Origin: an uncultured bacterium
GTDB lineage: Bacteria; Verrucomicrobiota; Lentisphaeria; Victivallales; UBA1829
Direction of reading: 5' to 3'
DNA length: 64,000 nt
Assembly: GCA_900549415.1 (NCBI GenBank)
Contig: URNX01000001.1
Coordinates: 62,001 to 126,000 of the forward strand
Shown here: piece by piece, positions 51,440 to 59,504 of the stretch
Layout of the letters: every line of letters begins with the position of its first letter
Position numbering within the stretch: the first letter of the stretch is position 1
The notes under the pieces: model-generated
The model's database searches: none
Seen by the model: the letters and a program-made list of their open reading frames with translations, nothing else
Told to the model about the DNA's origin: nothing
Program-made: the position numbers and the translations under genes

Positions 51440-52531
51440 TTATCTGGAATGTTCCAGAATCTCGCGCTTGAGAAGCTCAAGGGCTTCCGTTTCGGGAAGC
51501 GTTGCAACGATTTTTCCGGATTTGAAAACCACAGCTTTGCCGTCACCGCCCGCAAGACCGATGTCCGCATCGTGCGCCTCGCCGGGACCGTTCACGACAC
51601 AGCCCATCACGGCAATCTTGCGGAAACCGATATGGCGCCCCGCGCGCTTCAGCGACTGAATGTATTCATAGACCTCGGAAGCAAGCCCGGTCAGGTCAAT
51701 CCGCGTGCGTCCGCACGTCGGGCACGACACGAATTCCGGTTCCGGCTTGCGCAGTCCGGCGGCTTCCAGAATCTGCAGTCCCGCACGGATCTCCTCCACC
51801 GGATCAGCGGTCAGGCTGACTCGCATGGTTTCGCCGATTCCCTCCAGCAGCAGAGCTCCGATACCGACCGCGGATTTGATGAGACCCGTTGCCGGGACAC
51901 CCGCCTCCGTAACGCCGATGTGAAGCGGAATATCGCTGATTTCCGCAAACCGGCGGCAGGCGTCAACCGTCGACACCACCGAACTGGATTTGAGAGAAAC
52001 TTTAATCTGACGGAAACCGTACTGCTCCAGCAGCTTCACCTGTCCGAGCGCCGCTTCCGCAAGCGCCTGCGCCATTGCATCACGCGGAGCAAGCCCCGCG
52101 GCAAGTTTGGAATCATAAAGTCCATGCGGCAGACTTCCGGAATTTGCTCCGACGCGGATCGGAACCCCGGCCTCACCCGCGGCTTCGGCAACGGCACGGA
52201 CACGATCCGCAGATCCGATGTTGCCCGGGTTGATGCGGATTCCGTGGATCCCCGCTTTGATGGCGCCGAGCGCAAGACGGTAATCAAAATGAATATCCGC
52301 AATCACCGGAATCGGAGTCCCTTCGAGAATCTCCGGCAGAGCGCGGAGAGCATCTTCATCGGGAACGGCGCAGCGGATAATGTCACATCCCGCATTCGCC
52401 AGTTCGCGGATCTGTGCAAGAGTCGCCGGCGCATCCGATGTGCGCGTATTCGTCATGGACTGAAGCGAAACCGGAGCCCCGCCGCCGATTGCGACGGAAC
52501 CGACGTTAATCCTTCTTGTCGTTCTGGACAT
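51440..52531 (-). CDS. ispG: 4-hydroxy-3-methylbut-2-enyl diphosphate synthase
   Basis: 363 residues from the ATG at 52531, chosen because AAAGGATGG lies 5 bases upstream; this start lies inside the rseP 3' end (26-bp overlap). IspG/GcpE features: SLQSMTNTRTSD, IPVIADIHFDYRLA, GIRINPGNIG, and 4Fe-4S ligands in SCPTCGRT and MGCVVNGPGEA. It reduces MEcPP to HMBPP in the MEP isoprenoid pathway and needs ferredoxin or flavodoxin as electron donor; a flavodoxin gene is nearby. Last gene of an operon that also holds dxr and ispF. Confidence 0.95.
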   Translation of the reverse strand: MSRTTRRINVGSVAIGGGAPVSLQSMTNTRTSDAPATLAQIRELANAGCDIIRCAVPDEDALRALPEILEGTPIPVIADIHFDYRLALGAIKAGIHGIRINPGNIGSADRVRAVAEAAGEAGVPIRVGANSGSLPHGLYDSKLAAGLAPRDAMAQALAEAALGQVKLLEQYGFRQIKVSLKSSSVVSTVDACRRFAEISDIPLHIGVTEAGVPATGLIKSAVGIGALLLEGIGETMRVSLTADPVEEIRAGLQILEAAGLRKPEPEFVSCPTCGRTRIDLTGLASEVYEYIQSLKRAGRHIGFRKIAVMGCVVNGPGEAHDADIGLAGGDGKAVVFKSGKIVATLPETEALELLKREILEHSR

Positions 52532-54206
52532 TTTTTCCATCCTTTGCAGGTGCGGCCGGCGCGGTGGCGGGCGTCTTCGATTCAATGCCGATTGCTTCCG
52601 GAGCAATCGACCCGATCACCCGGCGGACGTCATAGAACGAAACATAGAGCATGAACGCAACCAGCAGTCCGATGAAGCCCATCATAATCGGTTCCAGCAC
52701 CTTTGCCGAAACCGGGCGGCGGAAAATCAGCTCCAGAATCGCAAGCAGAATGTGTCCGCCGTCGAGAACCGGAATCGGAAGCAGATTGAAGAGTCCGAGG
52801 CTGAACGAAACCAGAACCACAAGGCTGAGCCCCTGAATGATCGAGCCGCGATAGACCGAGATGTAAAGGACGCGTCCGATGCCGATCGGGCCGCTCAGGT
52901 GGCTGGGCTTGATCGTGGTGTGCGCCTTCGTCAGACCGAGCTTGTTGCCGAGGCTGACGCCGAGACTGCGCAAGGATTTAACCGTCATGTCAATCACATG
53001 CGTAAACTGGCTCCACGGCGTCGGATGCGTCAGATAGACAAAGTCCACGCCGATTGTGGTGAAGCGGATGAAGCGCGGAACCAGAGTGAGCTCCAGTTCC
53101 TTTTCTCCGCGCTTCACGGTCAGCTGAACAGCCTTTTCTCCGAGCGTGGACGGGAAAAGCGAGGGATTCGCAATCGGCTTGCCGTCTGCCTTGACAATCA
53201 CGTCGCCGGGCAGCAGACCTGCGGCCTCCGCAGGCATTCCGGGCGAAACTTTTTCAATCTTCATTCCGCCGTCTTTTGCGGTGAACGTGAACCCCATGCG
53301 GTAAACGCCGTCGCGTCCCTGAACCTTCATCGGTTCGGGAACGATGTTCGGGATTTCAACCTGTTTGCCATCGCGCTTCACGGTAAGAGTGAACGGCTTG
53401 TCGGAGTTCATAGAGAGGAAAATCTCAAGATCATCGAATCCGGCAATCTTCTGTCCGTTCGCGGCAATCACCTCATCACCAGCAAGCACTCCGGCCTTCG
53501 CCGCGGCGGAACCGGATTCGGGATAGAGGCGCAGCGGAAGTTTCGGGCGGAAGAACGGATACGCAATCTCGTCGACCGGGCTGACAGCCTTGTTCACAAC
53601 CGGACGGTAAGTGACCTGAATCACTTTCCCGTCGCGCTCCACGTCCAGCGTCACATCGCCGATAATCGTGAGTATCTCCGTTACGAATTCGCGCCAGGTG
53701 GCGTTGAAAGTCTTGCCGTTGAGCTTCAGAATTTTATCGCCTTCGCGCAGACCGGCACGGTATTCCGGACTCTCCTGCTCGATCGTTGCGACTTCGATAG
53801 TTGACAGCTTCGGCGTCTCCTGCGGCAGTCCGCCGATCCAGACGGCAACCGCGAGAATGAACCCGAAAATGATATTGAAGACAGGTCCCGCTGCAGCGGC
53901 AAGAATGCGGTCAACCGGCTTGCCCTTCGGAAGCGGATTGCCGTTTTCGTCCTTTGCCTCTCCGGTCGAATCAATCTGCGGAATATCGACGTATCCGCCG
54001 AACGGAATCCAGCCGATGCGGTATTCCACGCCCTTGTATTTCTTTCCCCAGATTTTGCGGAACCCGATGGAAAAGGCGATCACATGGAACCCGCGCCATT
54101 TGGCGACAAGGAAATGTCCGAGTTCATGCACAAAAATGCAGAGACCGAAAAAGAAAATCATAAAAATCGCCGATCCGACGATCGACAGAATATGTCCGAT
54201 ATCCAT
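52506..54206 (-). CDS. rseP: RseP-family site-2 intramembrane metalloprotease
   Basis: 566 residues, longer than E. coli RseP (450). Zinc motif HELGH at 27-31 in the first membrane helix, LNLLPIPVLDGGH-type third motif (NLLPIPVLDGGH) near the C-terminus, and three PDZ-like repeats between them (around YRAGLREGDKI, AKAGVLAGDEV and EAAGLLPGDVI), against two in E. coli. The extra PDZ explains the length. It cuts anti-sigma factors or signal-peptide remnants in the membrane. Located between dxr and ispG, a common arrangement. Confidence 0.93.
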   Translation of the reverse strand: MDIGHILSIVGSAIFMIFFFGLCIFVHELGHFLVAKWRGFHVIAFSIGFRKIWGKKYKGVEYRIGWIPFGGYVDIPQIDSTGEAKDENGNPLPKGKPVDRILAAAAGPVFNIIFGFILAVAVWIGGLPQETPKLSTIEVATIEQESPEYRAGLREGDKILKLNGKTFNATWREFVTEILTIIGDVTLDVERDGKVIQVTYRPVVNKAVSPVDEIAYPFFRPKLPLRLYPESGSAAAKAGVLAGDEVIAANGQKIAGFDDLEIFLSMNSDKPFTLTVKRDGKQVEIPNIVPEPMKVQGRDGVYRMGFTFTAKDGGMKIEKVSPGMPAEAAGLLPGDVIVKADGKPIANPSLFPSTLGEKAVQLTVKRGEKELELTLVPRFIRFTTIGVDFVYLTHPTPWSQFTHVIDMTVKSLRSLGVSLGNKLGLTKAHTTIKPSHLSGPIGIGRVLYISVYRGSIIQGLSLVVLVSFSLGLFNLLPIPVLDGGHILLAILELIFRRPVSAKVLEPIMMGFIGLLVAFMLYVSFYDVRRVIGSIAPEAIGIESKTPATAPAAPAKDGKNVQNDKKD

Positions 54207-54219
54207 TCAAAACTCCTTT

Positions 54220-55353
54220 TTAGATTTGACGCGCAAATGCGCGCGCGTTATGATCCGCATCCAGGATTTCATCCATTCCTGCGTCGCCGCCGCGGGCAAA
54301 ACGCTCCATGGTCCGTTCCACGATACGGAAAACATCAGTAAAACCGATTTCGCCTTTTGCAAAACGCTCAACGGCGACCTCATTTGCGGCGTTCATCACG
54401 GAGCCGGCGGTTCCGCCCATGCGGATCGCCTCGTAACCGTAACCCAGCGACGGGAAACGCTCCATATCCGGCTTCTCGAACGTCAGCCCGGAAAGCGCGG
54501 TCAGATCCAGACGCTTCAGTCCGCCGTCGCAGCGCTCCGGCCAGGTGAACGCGTACTGAATCGGGAAACGCATGTCCGGCACACTCATGTGCGCAAGAAA
54601 CGCGCCGTCCTCGAACTCCGCCATCGAATGCACGATCGACTGCGGATGAACAAGCACCTTGATCCGGTCCGCACCGACATGGAAAAGATGATGCGCCTCA
54701 ACCATTTCCAGCGCCTTGTTCATCAGCGACGCCGAGTCAATGGTCACTTTCGGTCCCATGCTCCAGGTCGGATGCTTCAGGGCATCGGCGCAGGTCACGC
54801 GCGCCAGCTCCTCCTTCGACGATTTGCGGAACGGTCCGCCGCTCGCCGTCAGAACGACATTGCGGACATTGCCGTGTCCTTGAAGACACTGGAAAATCGC
54901 GCTGTGTTCGCTGTCAACCGGAATCAGGCGGATATTTTTTTCGCGGACGCGCTCCATGACGAGCCGTCCCGCCATGACGAGCACCTCTTTGCTTGCAAGC
55001 GCGATTTCCTTGCCCGCGTCAATCGCCGCAAGCACCAGCGGGAACCCCGCAGTTCCGACAATCGCACAGAGTATCATGTCCACATTCTCCGCCTGAACCA
55101 GTTCCGCAACAGCCTCCGTCCCCGCATATGCGCGGCATGACGGCGGAAGCGCAGACGCGAGTTCGCCGAGACGTTCCGGGGAGCCTGTCGCCGCGAACTC
55201 ACAGCCGAGCAGAGCAGCCTGTTCCGCCAGACGTTTCACATTGCGGTTCCCTACCACACCGGTCACATGGATGCGGTCGCGCAGGGCGGCGGCGACACGC
55301 ACCGCGCTTTCGCCGACCGAGCCGGTTGAACCCAGAATGACGACGCGTCTCAT
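54220..55353 (-). CDS. dxr: 1-deoxy-D-xylulose 5-phosphate reductoisomerase
   Basis: 377 residues. NADPH loop GSTGSVGESAVRV at the N-terminus, metal-binding IPVDSEHSAIFQCL, TASGGPFR and KALEMVEAHHLF, all typical of Dxr. It makes MEP, the first committed step of the non-mevalonate pathway, and is the target of fosmidomycin. Its start overlaps the dtd stop by four bases (ATGA). Confidence 0.97.
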   Translation of the reverse strand: MRRVVILGSTGSVGESAVRVAAALRDRIHVTGVVGNRNVKRLAEQAALLGCEFAATGSPERLGELASALPPSCRAYAGTEAVAELVQAENVDMILCAIVGTAGFPLVLAAIDAGKEIALASKEVLVMAGRLVMERVREKNIRLIPVDSEHSAIFQCLQGHGNVRNVVLTASGGPFRKSSKEELARVTCADALKHPTWSMGPKVTIDSASLMNKALEMVEAHHLFHVGADRIKVLVHPQSIVHSMAEFEDGAFLAHMSVPDMRFPIQYAFTWPERCDGGLKRLDLTALSGLTFEKPDMERFPSLGYGYEAIRMGGTAGSVMNAANEVAVERFAKGEIGFTDVFRIVERTMERFARGGDAGMDEILDADHNARAFARQI

Positions 55354-55796
55354 TTCGGGCGGCTCTCCAGCATGAAGGTCACGGGACCGTCGTTGTGAAT
55401 CTCCACCATCATATCCGCGCCGAAACGTCCGGTCTCGACATGCACGCCGAGATTGCGCACGAGTTCCACGAACTTCTCATAGAGCGGTTCCGCAATCTCC
55501 GGACGCGCCGCAAGATCAAAACCTGGACGGCGCCCTTTCACACAGTCTCCGTAAAGCGTGAACTGGGAAATCGCAAGCATTCCGCCCTTGATGTCCAGAA
55601 GAGAAAGGTTCATCTTGTCGTTCTCATCGGTGAAGATGCGCAGATTGACGCATTTGTTCGCCAGGTATTCGGCGTCCTCAACGGTATCCGTATGCGTCAC
55701 GCCGACCAGAACGACAAGCCCTTTTCCGGTCTGTCCGACCACTTCGCCGTCAATCGAAACCGAGCCTTTTGCGGCACGCTGAATCAGAAGGCGCAT
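55350..55796 (-). CDS. dtd: D-aminoacyl-tRNA deacylase
   Basis: 148 residues, the usual length. The two active-site motifs SQFTLYGD (with the SQFTL signature) and NDGPVT (GP motif) are intact. It hydrolyses D-aminoacyl-tRNAs and Gly-tRNA-Ala. It lies 3 bp after folE and overlaps dxr. Confidence 0.96.
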   Translation of the reverse strand: MRLLIQRAAKGSVSIDGEVVGQTGKGLVVLVGVTHTDTVEDAEYLANKCVNLRIFTDENDKMNLSLLDIKGGMLAISQFTLYGDCVKGRRPGFDLAARPEIAEPLYEKFVELVRNLGVHVETGRFGADMMVEIHNDGPVTFMLESRPK

Positions 55797-55799
55797 AAC

Positions 55800-56357
55800 T
55801 CACCCCTTGATCAGATTGAGGAATTCAAGACGCGTTGCCTCCTCGCGGCGGAAACTGCCGAGCATGCAGGAGGTTTTCATGACGGAATTCTGTTTTTCCA
55901 CTCCGCGCATGAGCATGCAGAGATGCTGAGCTTCCACCACAACGCCCACGCCTTCCGGCATGATGCTTTCCATGATCTGCGCCGCAATCTGCCGCGTCAT
56001 GCGCTCCTGAATCTGGAGACGGCGGGCGAAAACGTCCACCAGACGCGCCAGCTTGCTGACGCCGAAGACTTTGCCGCGCGGAACGTAGCCGAGGTGCACT
56101 TTGCCGAAAAACGGAAGCATATGATGTTCGCACATGCTGTAAAACTCAATGTCGCGGACAATGATCATGTCGTCGCAGTCCTCGTTGAAAATTGCGCCGT
56201 TGATCACTTCGTCAATATTCTGTTTGTAGCCGCGCGTCAGGAACTGAAGGCTTTTGCGGACGCGCTCCGGGGTTTTGAGCAGCCCTTCGCGCTCCGGATC
56301 TTCGCCGAGGTCGAGAAGTATCTGGCGGATTTCATTTTCAATCATGTCAATACTCAC
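55800..56357 (-). CDS. folE: GTP cyclohydrolase I
   Basis: 185 residues. Zinc ligands are in SMCEHHMLPF and HLCMLMRGV; LGYVPRGKVFGVSKLARLVD and RLQIQERMTRQIA are the family signatures. It makes dihydroneopterin triphosphate for folate; folB at 13.2 kb acts later in the same pathway. The start used is a GTG that overlaps the ispF stop (GTGA); an ATG four codons later is an alternative. Confidence 0.96.
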   Translation of the reverse strand: MSIDMIENEIRQILLDLGEDPEREGLLKTPERVRKSLQFLTRGYKQNIDEVINGAIFNEDCDDMIIVRDIEFYSMCEHHMLPFFGKVHLGYVPRGKVFGVSKLARLVDVFARRLQIQERMTRQIAAQIMESIMPEGVGVVVEAQHLCMLMRGVEKQNSVMKTSCMLGSFRREEATRLEFLNLIKG

Positions 56358-56836
56358 TTTCTTTCGAGCAGGACTGTTGCGTAAGTTTCGACGCCTTCAC
56401 CGCGTCCGCAGAAGCCCATGCCCTCCGTTGTTTTGCCTTTGATGGAAATCTGATCGACCGCAATGCCGAGCGCCTCCGCAATCCGCTCCCGCATGGCGGC
56501 GGTAAACGGGGAAATCTTCGGACGCTGTGCAACGATCGTAATGTCAATGTTGGAAATGCTCCACTCTGCGAATTCTGGACGGGCGAACGCCTGCTTCAGC
56601 AGGACTATGCTGTCCGCGCCGCGGAAACGCTCGTCTGTATCGGGGAACATCTTGCCGATATCGCCCAGCGCAAGCGCGCCGAGCAGCGCGTCGGTCAGCG
56701 CATGGGCGGCGGCGTCGGCATCGCTGTGCCCCGCAAGCCCGCGGTCATACGGAATCGTCACCCCGCAGAGTATAAGCGGACGCCCCTCCGCGAAACGGTG
56801 CGCATCGTATCCGCTCCCAATCCGGAACTGGTTCAT
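56354..56836 (-). CDS. ispF: 2-C-methyl-D-erythritol 2,4-cyclodiphosphate synthase
   Basis: 160 residues from the ATG at 56836 (TGGAG upstream). IspF motifs: GSGYDAHRF, GHSDADAAAHALTDALLGAL with the zinc ligands, GDIGKMFPDTDERFRGADS, and the C-terminal KGKTTEGMGFCGRGEG. It forms MEcPP, the substrate of IspG in the same operon. Four-base overlap with the small membrane-protein gene upstream. ispD, often fused or adjacent to ispF, is not here. Confidence 0.97.
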   Translation of the reverse strand: MNQFRIGSGYDAHRFAEGRPLILCGVTIPYDRGLAGHSDADAAAHALTDALLGALALGDIGKMFPDTDERFRGADSIVLLKQAFARPEFAEWSISNIDITIVAQRPKISPFTAAMRERIAEALGIAVDQISIKGKTTEGMGFCGRGEGVETYATVLLERK

Positions 56837-57165
56837 AATTTGCACTCCAGTAAATAGAGCCACACGCAGACCGACCCGGCGCACATTGCCCCGGCGACAA
56901 CCGCACGGCTCCAGCTTTTAAATATGAAACTCAGAAGACACAGACACGCCGAGCTCCCCGCCGAGACCAGTGAAAGGATGATCCCGACCGACATCATCGC
57001 GTTTGCGGCGGAAAGCATCATGTACCCCCAGAAACCGGGAGAGATTCCCGCCGCGCGCCAGCCCTGCGCCGCTCCGGATACCGCCAGCACCAGCCCGGCT
57101 CCAGCCGCAGCCAGCCCCAGCACAATTCCGGTAAAAAACAGCAAAAACGAAATCAGAAATTTCAT
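56833..57165 (-). CDS. Small integral membrane protein of unknown function
   Basis: 110 residues from the ATG at 57165 (an ATG at 57183 would add six residues). Four hydrophobic segments are visible (about 1-27, 40-65, 62-80 and 85-105) with many small residues and several cysteines in the C-terminal half. I do not recognise a family. It is likely real because its stop overlaps the ispF start in ATGA. It heads the ispF-folE-dtd-dxr-rseP-ispG operon. Confidence 0.6.
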   Translation of the reverse strand: MKFLISFLLFFTGIVLGLAAAGAGLVLAVSGAAQGWRAAGISPGFWGYMMLSAANAMMSVGIILSLVSAGSSACLCLLSFIFKSWSRAVVAGAMCAGSVCVWLYLLECKL

Positions 57166-57284
57166 ACGCGGCGCTCTCTGCATCCTCTCTTTTAAATACA
57201 GCTGATAATATACAACCCGATTCCGCTTTATTCCAATAAGGTTTGCAGAAAATCAACAGAAATCGGGATTTTTCTTTTTTCAAT

Positions 57285-57304
57285 AAATTAGATATTTCTA
57301 ATTT
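57285..57304. promoter_or_regulatory. Operator-like palindrome 1 before the DUF3793-flavodoxin genes
   Basis: AAATTAGA-TATT-TCTAATTT is a perfect 20-bp palindrome whose end overlaps the first two bases of the -35 element at 57303. The TTAG...CTAA core recalls sites of DtxR/MntR-type metal regulators, but the regulator is not identified. Confidence 0.6.
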
Positions 57305-57330
57305 GACTTTTCTAAAACAGCGGATATATT
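57303..57330 (+). promoter_or_regulatory. Promoter of the DUF3793-flavodoxin operon
   Basis: -35 TTGACT (57303-57308), 16-base spacer, -10 TATATT (57325-57330), one of the best matches in the window. It leaves a leader of about 100 nt containing the second palindrome. Confidence 0.65.
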
Positions 57331-57399
57331 TCCTTATTCCGCAAGAGAAGCAACTTTATCCCATTCATTTTAAGGAAAAAGAGCTTTTCAGAAACTAAA

Positions 57400-57417
57400 A
57401 ATTAGCTAAAACTAATT
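57400..57417. promoter_or_regulatory. Operator-like palindrome 2 in the DUF3793 leader
   Basis: AATTAG-CTAAAA-CTAATT, 23 bp before the ATG. It shares the AATTAG...CTAATT arms with palindrome 1, with a spacer of 6 rather than about 8 bases between equivalent arms. Confidence 0.5.
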
Positions 57418-57439
57418 ACATAAAACAGGAAGAGAAGAC

Positions 57440-58060
57440 ATGAGCGGCGAACAGTGCGAACACCGGAAGGAACTGATGAAGTTCCTTCTGATCAAAACCG
57501 CCCCTGTGCGGAGCGGTGTCAAACCGGCGGAATTCCTGCGGGTCAGAAAATGCTACCGGAGCAAACCCGAACAGAGCTTCTGCATTCATCAGGCGGAAAT
57601 CCTCGCGACGCTCCGTCTTCCATGCCGGTTCCTCAGAAAAGACGCGGAAAGTTCGCTGCTCCTGTTCTATCAGCCGGAACTGCTGCAGGAGACTCTCCGC
57701 GATCCGGTCATCCGGAAGGAACTCACACGGCTCGGCTATCCGGAAGAATTCTCCGCAGCCGCGGCTTTGAAATTTCTGCAGAAACGCTTTGCGGAAGAGA
57801 ATTTGCCGCATGAAATCGGATTCTTCCTCGGATATCCGCCGAAAGACGTCATCGGCTATCTGCGCAAAGAAAAACGGACGCCGGTTCCGCACGGAATCTG
57901 GCAGGTGTTCGGCGACCCGGCGGAGTCGCTCCGCAGAATGAAACTCTACAGCTCCGTCGAAAGCCTCGCGGAAAAAATTCTCGAAACCTATCAGGACATC
58001 GGAGTATGTCTTGAAAAAATAACCTCGGAAATCAATATGAAGGAGGTCAGTTATGTCTGA
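57440..58060 (+). CDS. DUF3793 family protein
   Basis: 206 residues. The conserved core of DUF3793 is clear: LPHEIGFFLGYPPKDVIGYL near 135-155, KAPVRSGVKP-type N-terminus (KTAPVRSGVKPAEFL) and YQDIG near the end. Function unknown; in other anaerobes the family often neighbours flavodoxin and iron-uptake genes. Its last eight bases overlap the flavodoxin start, so the two are translationally coupled. Probable role in iron-limited growth, by context only. Confidence 0.8.
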   Translation: MSGEQCEHRKELMKFLLIKTAPVRSGVKPAEFLRVRKCYRSKPEQSFCIHQAEILATLRLPCRFLRKDAESSLLLFYQPELLQETLRDPVIRKELTRLGYPEEFSAAAALKFLQKRFAEENLPHEIGFFLGYPPKDVIGYLRKEKRTPVPHGIWQVFGDPAESLRRMKLYSSVESLAEKILETYQDIGVCLEKITSEINMKEVSYV

Positions 58061-58547
58061 CGTAAAAGTAATCTTCGGAAGCACAACCGGATGCACGGAA
58101 GCCGCCGCGAACATCATCGCGGCAAACTTCGGAACAACGGCGATTAATGTCGCAAACGCAGCCCCTGCCGATTTCCAGGCGGATCTGCTTATCCTCGGAA
58201 CTTCCACCTGGGGCGTCGGCGACCTGCAGGACGACTGGTTCGCCGGAGTTCAGATGCTGGACGGCATCGACCTCAAAGGCAAAAAAGCCGCCGTCTTCGC
58301 CATGGGCGACCAGTGCGGATTCGCCGACTCCTACGTCGATTCCATGCGCACCCTCGCCGACAAACTTGAAGAACGCGGAGCAGCGCTCATCGGCAAAACC
58401 TCCTCCGCAGGCTACACGCATACAGCGTCAACGGCGGATCAGGACGGTTCCTTCTGCGGGCTCGCACTCGACGACACGAACGAGCCGGACAAGACCGCCG
58501 ACCGCATCGCAAAGTGGTGCGATCAGCTCCGCGCAGAAATGAAATAA
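58053..58547 (+). CDS. Flavodoxin
   Basis: 164 residues, a long-chain flavodoxin. The FMN phosphate loop is GSTTGCTEAAA, the first aromatic loop TSTWGVGDLQDDW and the second is GDQCGFADSYVD. It is a low-potential one-electron carrier that replaces ferredoxin under iron limitation and could serve IspG or the hydrogenase. AAGGAGG lies upstream, inside the DUF3793 gene. A strong terminator follows. Confidence 0.95.
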   Translation: MSDVKVIFGSTTGCTEAAANIIAANFGTTAINVANAAPADFQADLLILGTSTWGVGDLQDDWFAGVQMLDGIDLKGKKAAVFAMGDQCGFADSYVDSMRTLADKLEERGAALIGKTSSAGYTHTASTADQDGSFCGLALDDTNEPDKTADRIAKWCDQLRAEMK

Positions 58548-58574
58548 CACAACCGCCGGACTTCCCGCCGCATC

Positions 58575-58611
58575 ATCTCCCGGAAAATCTGCAATTTCCG
58601 GGAGATTTTTT
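58575..58611 (+). terminator. Rho-independent terminator of the flavodoxin operon
   Basis: 12-bp perfect stem ATCTCCCGGAAA (58575-58586) with TTTCCGGGAGAT (58595-58606), 8-nt loop and six T. Confidence 0.92.
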
Positions 58612-58643
58612 ATATTCCTCTCATAAAAACAATTTTTCCCGCC

Positions 58644-58671
58644 TTGATTTTTGCTTTTGTTCAATTATATT
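58644..58671 (+). promoter_or_regulatory. Promoter of the Tad locus
   Basis: -35 TTGATT (58644-58649), 16-base spacer, -10 TATATT (58666-58671), 36 bp before cpaB. Confidence 0.6.
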
Positions 58672-58706
58672 CTCCCCTGAGACTAACTTCTAACAGGGAT
58701 TTGACG

Positions 58707-59501
58707 ATGAAGCAGAAACTTTTACTTTTAGCGGCGGTGTTTTTCGGAGTGATGGCTTTCATGCTCACATTCCAGCAGATCAACCAGGAAAAGAAAAAAA
58801 TCCAGGCGGCAACCACCGAAGTCGCCGTCATTCAGCTCGTGAAAGACATTGCGGAAAACGAACCGATCACCGAAGACGCCATCCGCGGCGCAAAAATCAA
58901 GATGTACGCATCCCAGCTCTCCTCCAGCCGCCATATTCCATACAGCCAGAAGAGCCTCATCATCAACCGCAAAGCCCAGCTTTCCATCCAGCGCGGAAAA
59001 ATCCTGCAGTGGAATGACCTCCAGAACGCCGTCTCCGGAGGCAAAGAGGGACTCACCCGTCTCATTCAGCCCGGATACCGCGCGGTATCCATCGCCGTCG
59101 ACCAGACCGCATCCGTTTCCGGACTCGTCCAGCCGAACAATTACGTCGATCTTATCGGAACCTTCAAATTTCCCGACATGCGCGGCGACTCCACGCTCGA
59201 CACCATCACCCTCACCATTCTCCAGAAGGTGCGCGTCATCGCGACCGGAACAGATTACGGCGTGCAGGAAGGAAAGCGCATCGCCCGCGGATATTCAACC
59301 GTCACTCTTGAACTCTCCCCCAAAGAGGTTGAAATGATCATCTTCGCTTCCCAGAAGGGACGCATTCAGATGAGCCTGCGCAACTATGAAGACGCCGCCG
59401 TCGCCACCGACCTCCAGAGCGTCAACTGGAAATACCTCCAGCAGAACGTCAACCGCTACATGAAGGAACGGGAACAGAAAAACACGCGTCTGAGGTACTG
59501 A
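58707..59501 (+). CDS. cpaB: Flp pilus assembly protein CpaB/RcpC
   Basis: 264 residues from the ATG at 58707 (AGGGATT upstream). One N-terminal membrane anchor (about 4-22), then an SAF-like domain (VAVIQLVKDIAENEPITEDAIRG) and the RcpC domain with RLIQPGYRAVSIAVDQTASVSGLVQPNNYVDLI, split here around the conserved core. CpaB is a periplasmic/inner-membrane part of the Tad secretion system and is thought to connect to the secretin. First gene of the locus. Confidence 0.9.
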   Translation: MKQKLLLLAAVFFGVMAFMLTFQQINQEKKKIQAATTEVAVIQLVKDIAENEPITEDAIRGAKIKMYASQLSSSRHIPYSQKSLIINRKAQLSIQRGKILQWNDLQNAVSGGKEGLTRLIQPGYRAVSIAVDQTASVSGLVQPNNYVDLIGTFKFPDMRGDSTLDTITLTILQKVRVIATGTDYGVQEGKRIARGYSTVTLELSPKEVEMIIFASQKGRIQMSLRNYEDAAVATDLQSVNWKYLQQNVNRYMKEREQKNTRLRY

Positions 59502-59504
59502 TTC

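Noticed and set aside
57184..57284. Riboswitch in the AT-rich region before the DUF3793 gene
   Set aside because: Apart from the two palindromes and the promoter I see no conserved riboswitch core or attenuator-like hairpin.
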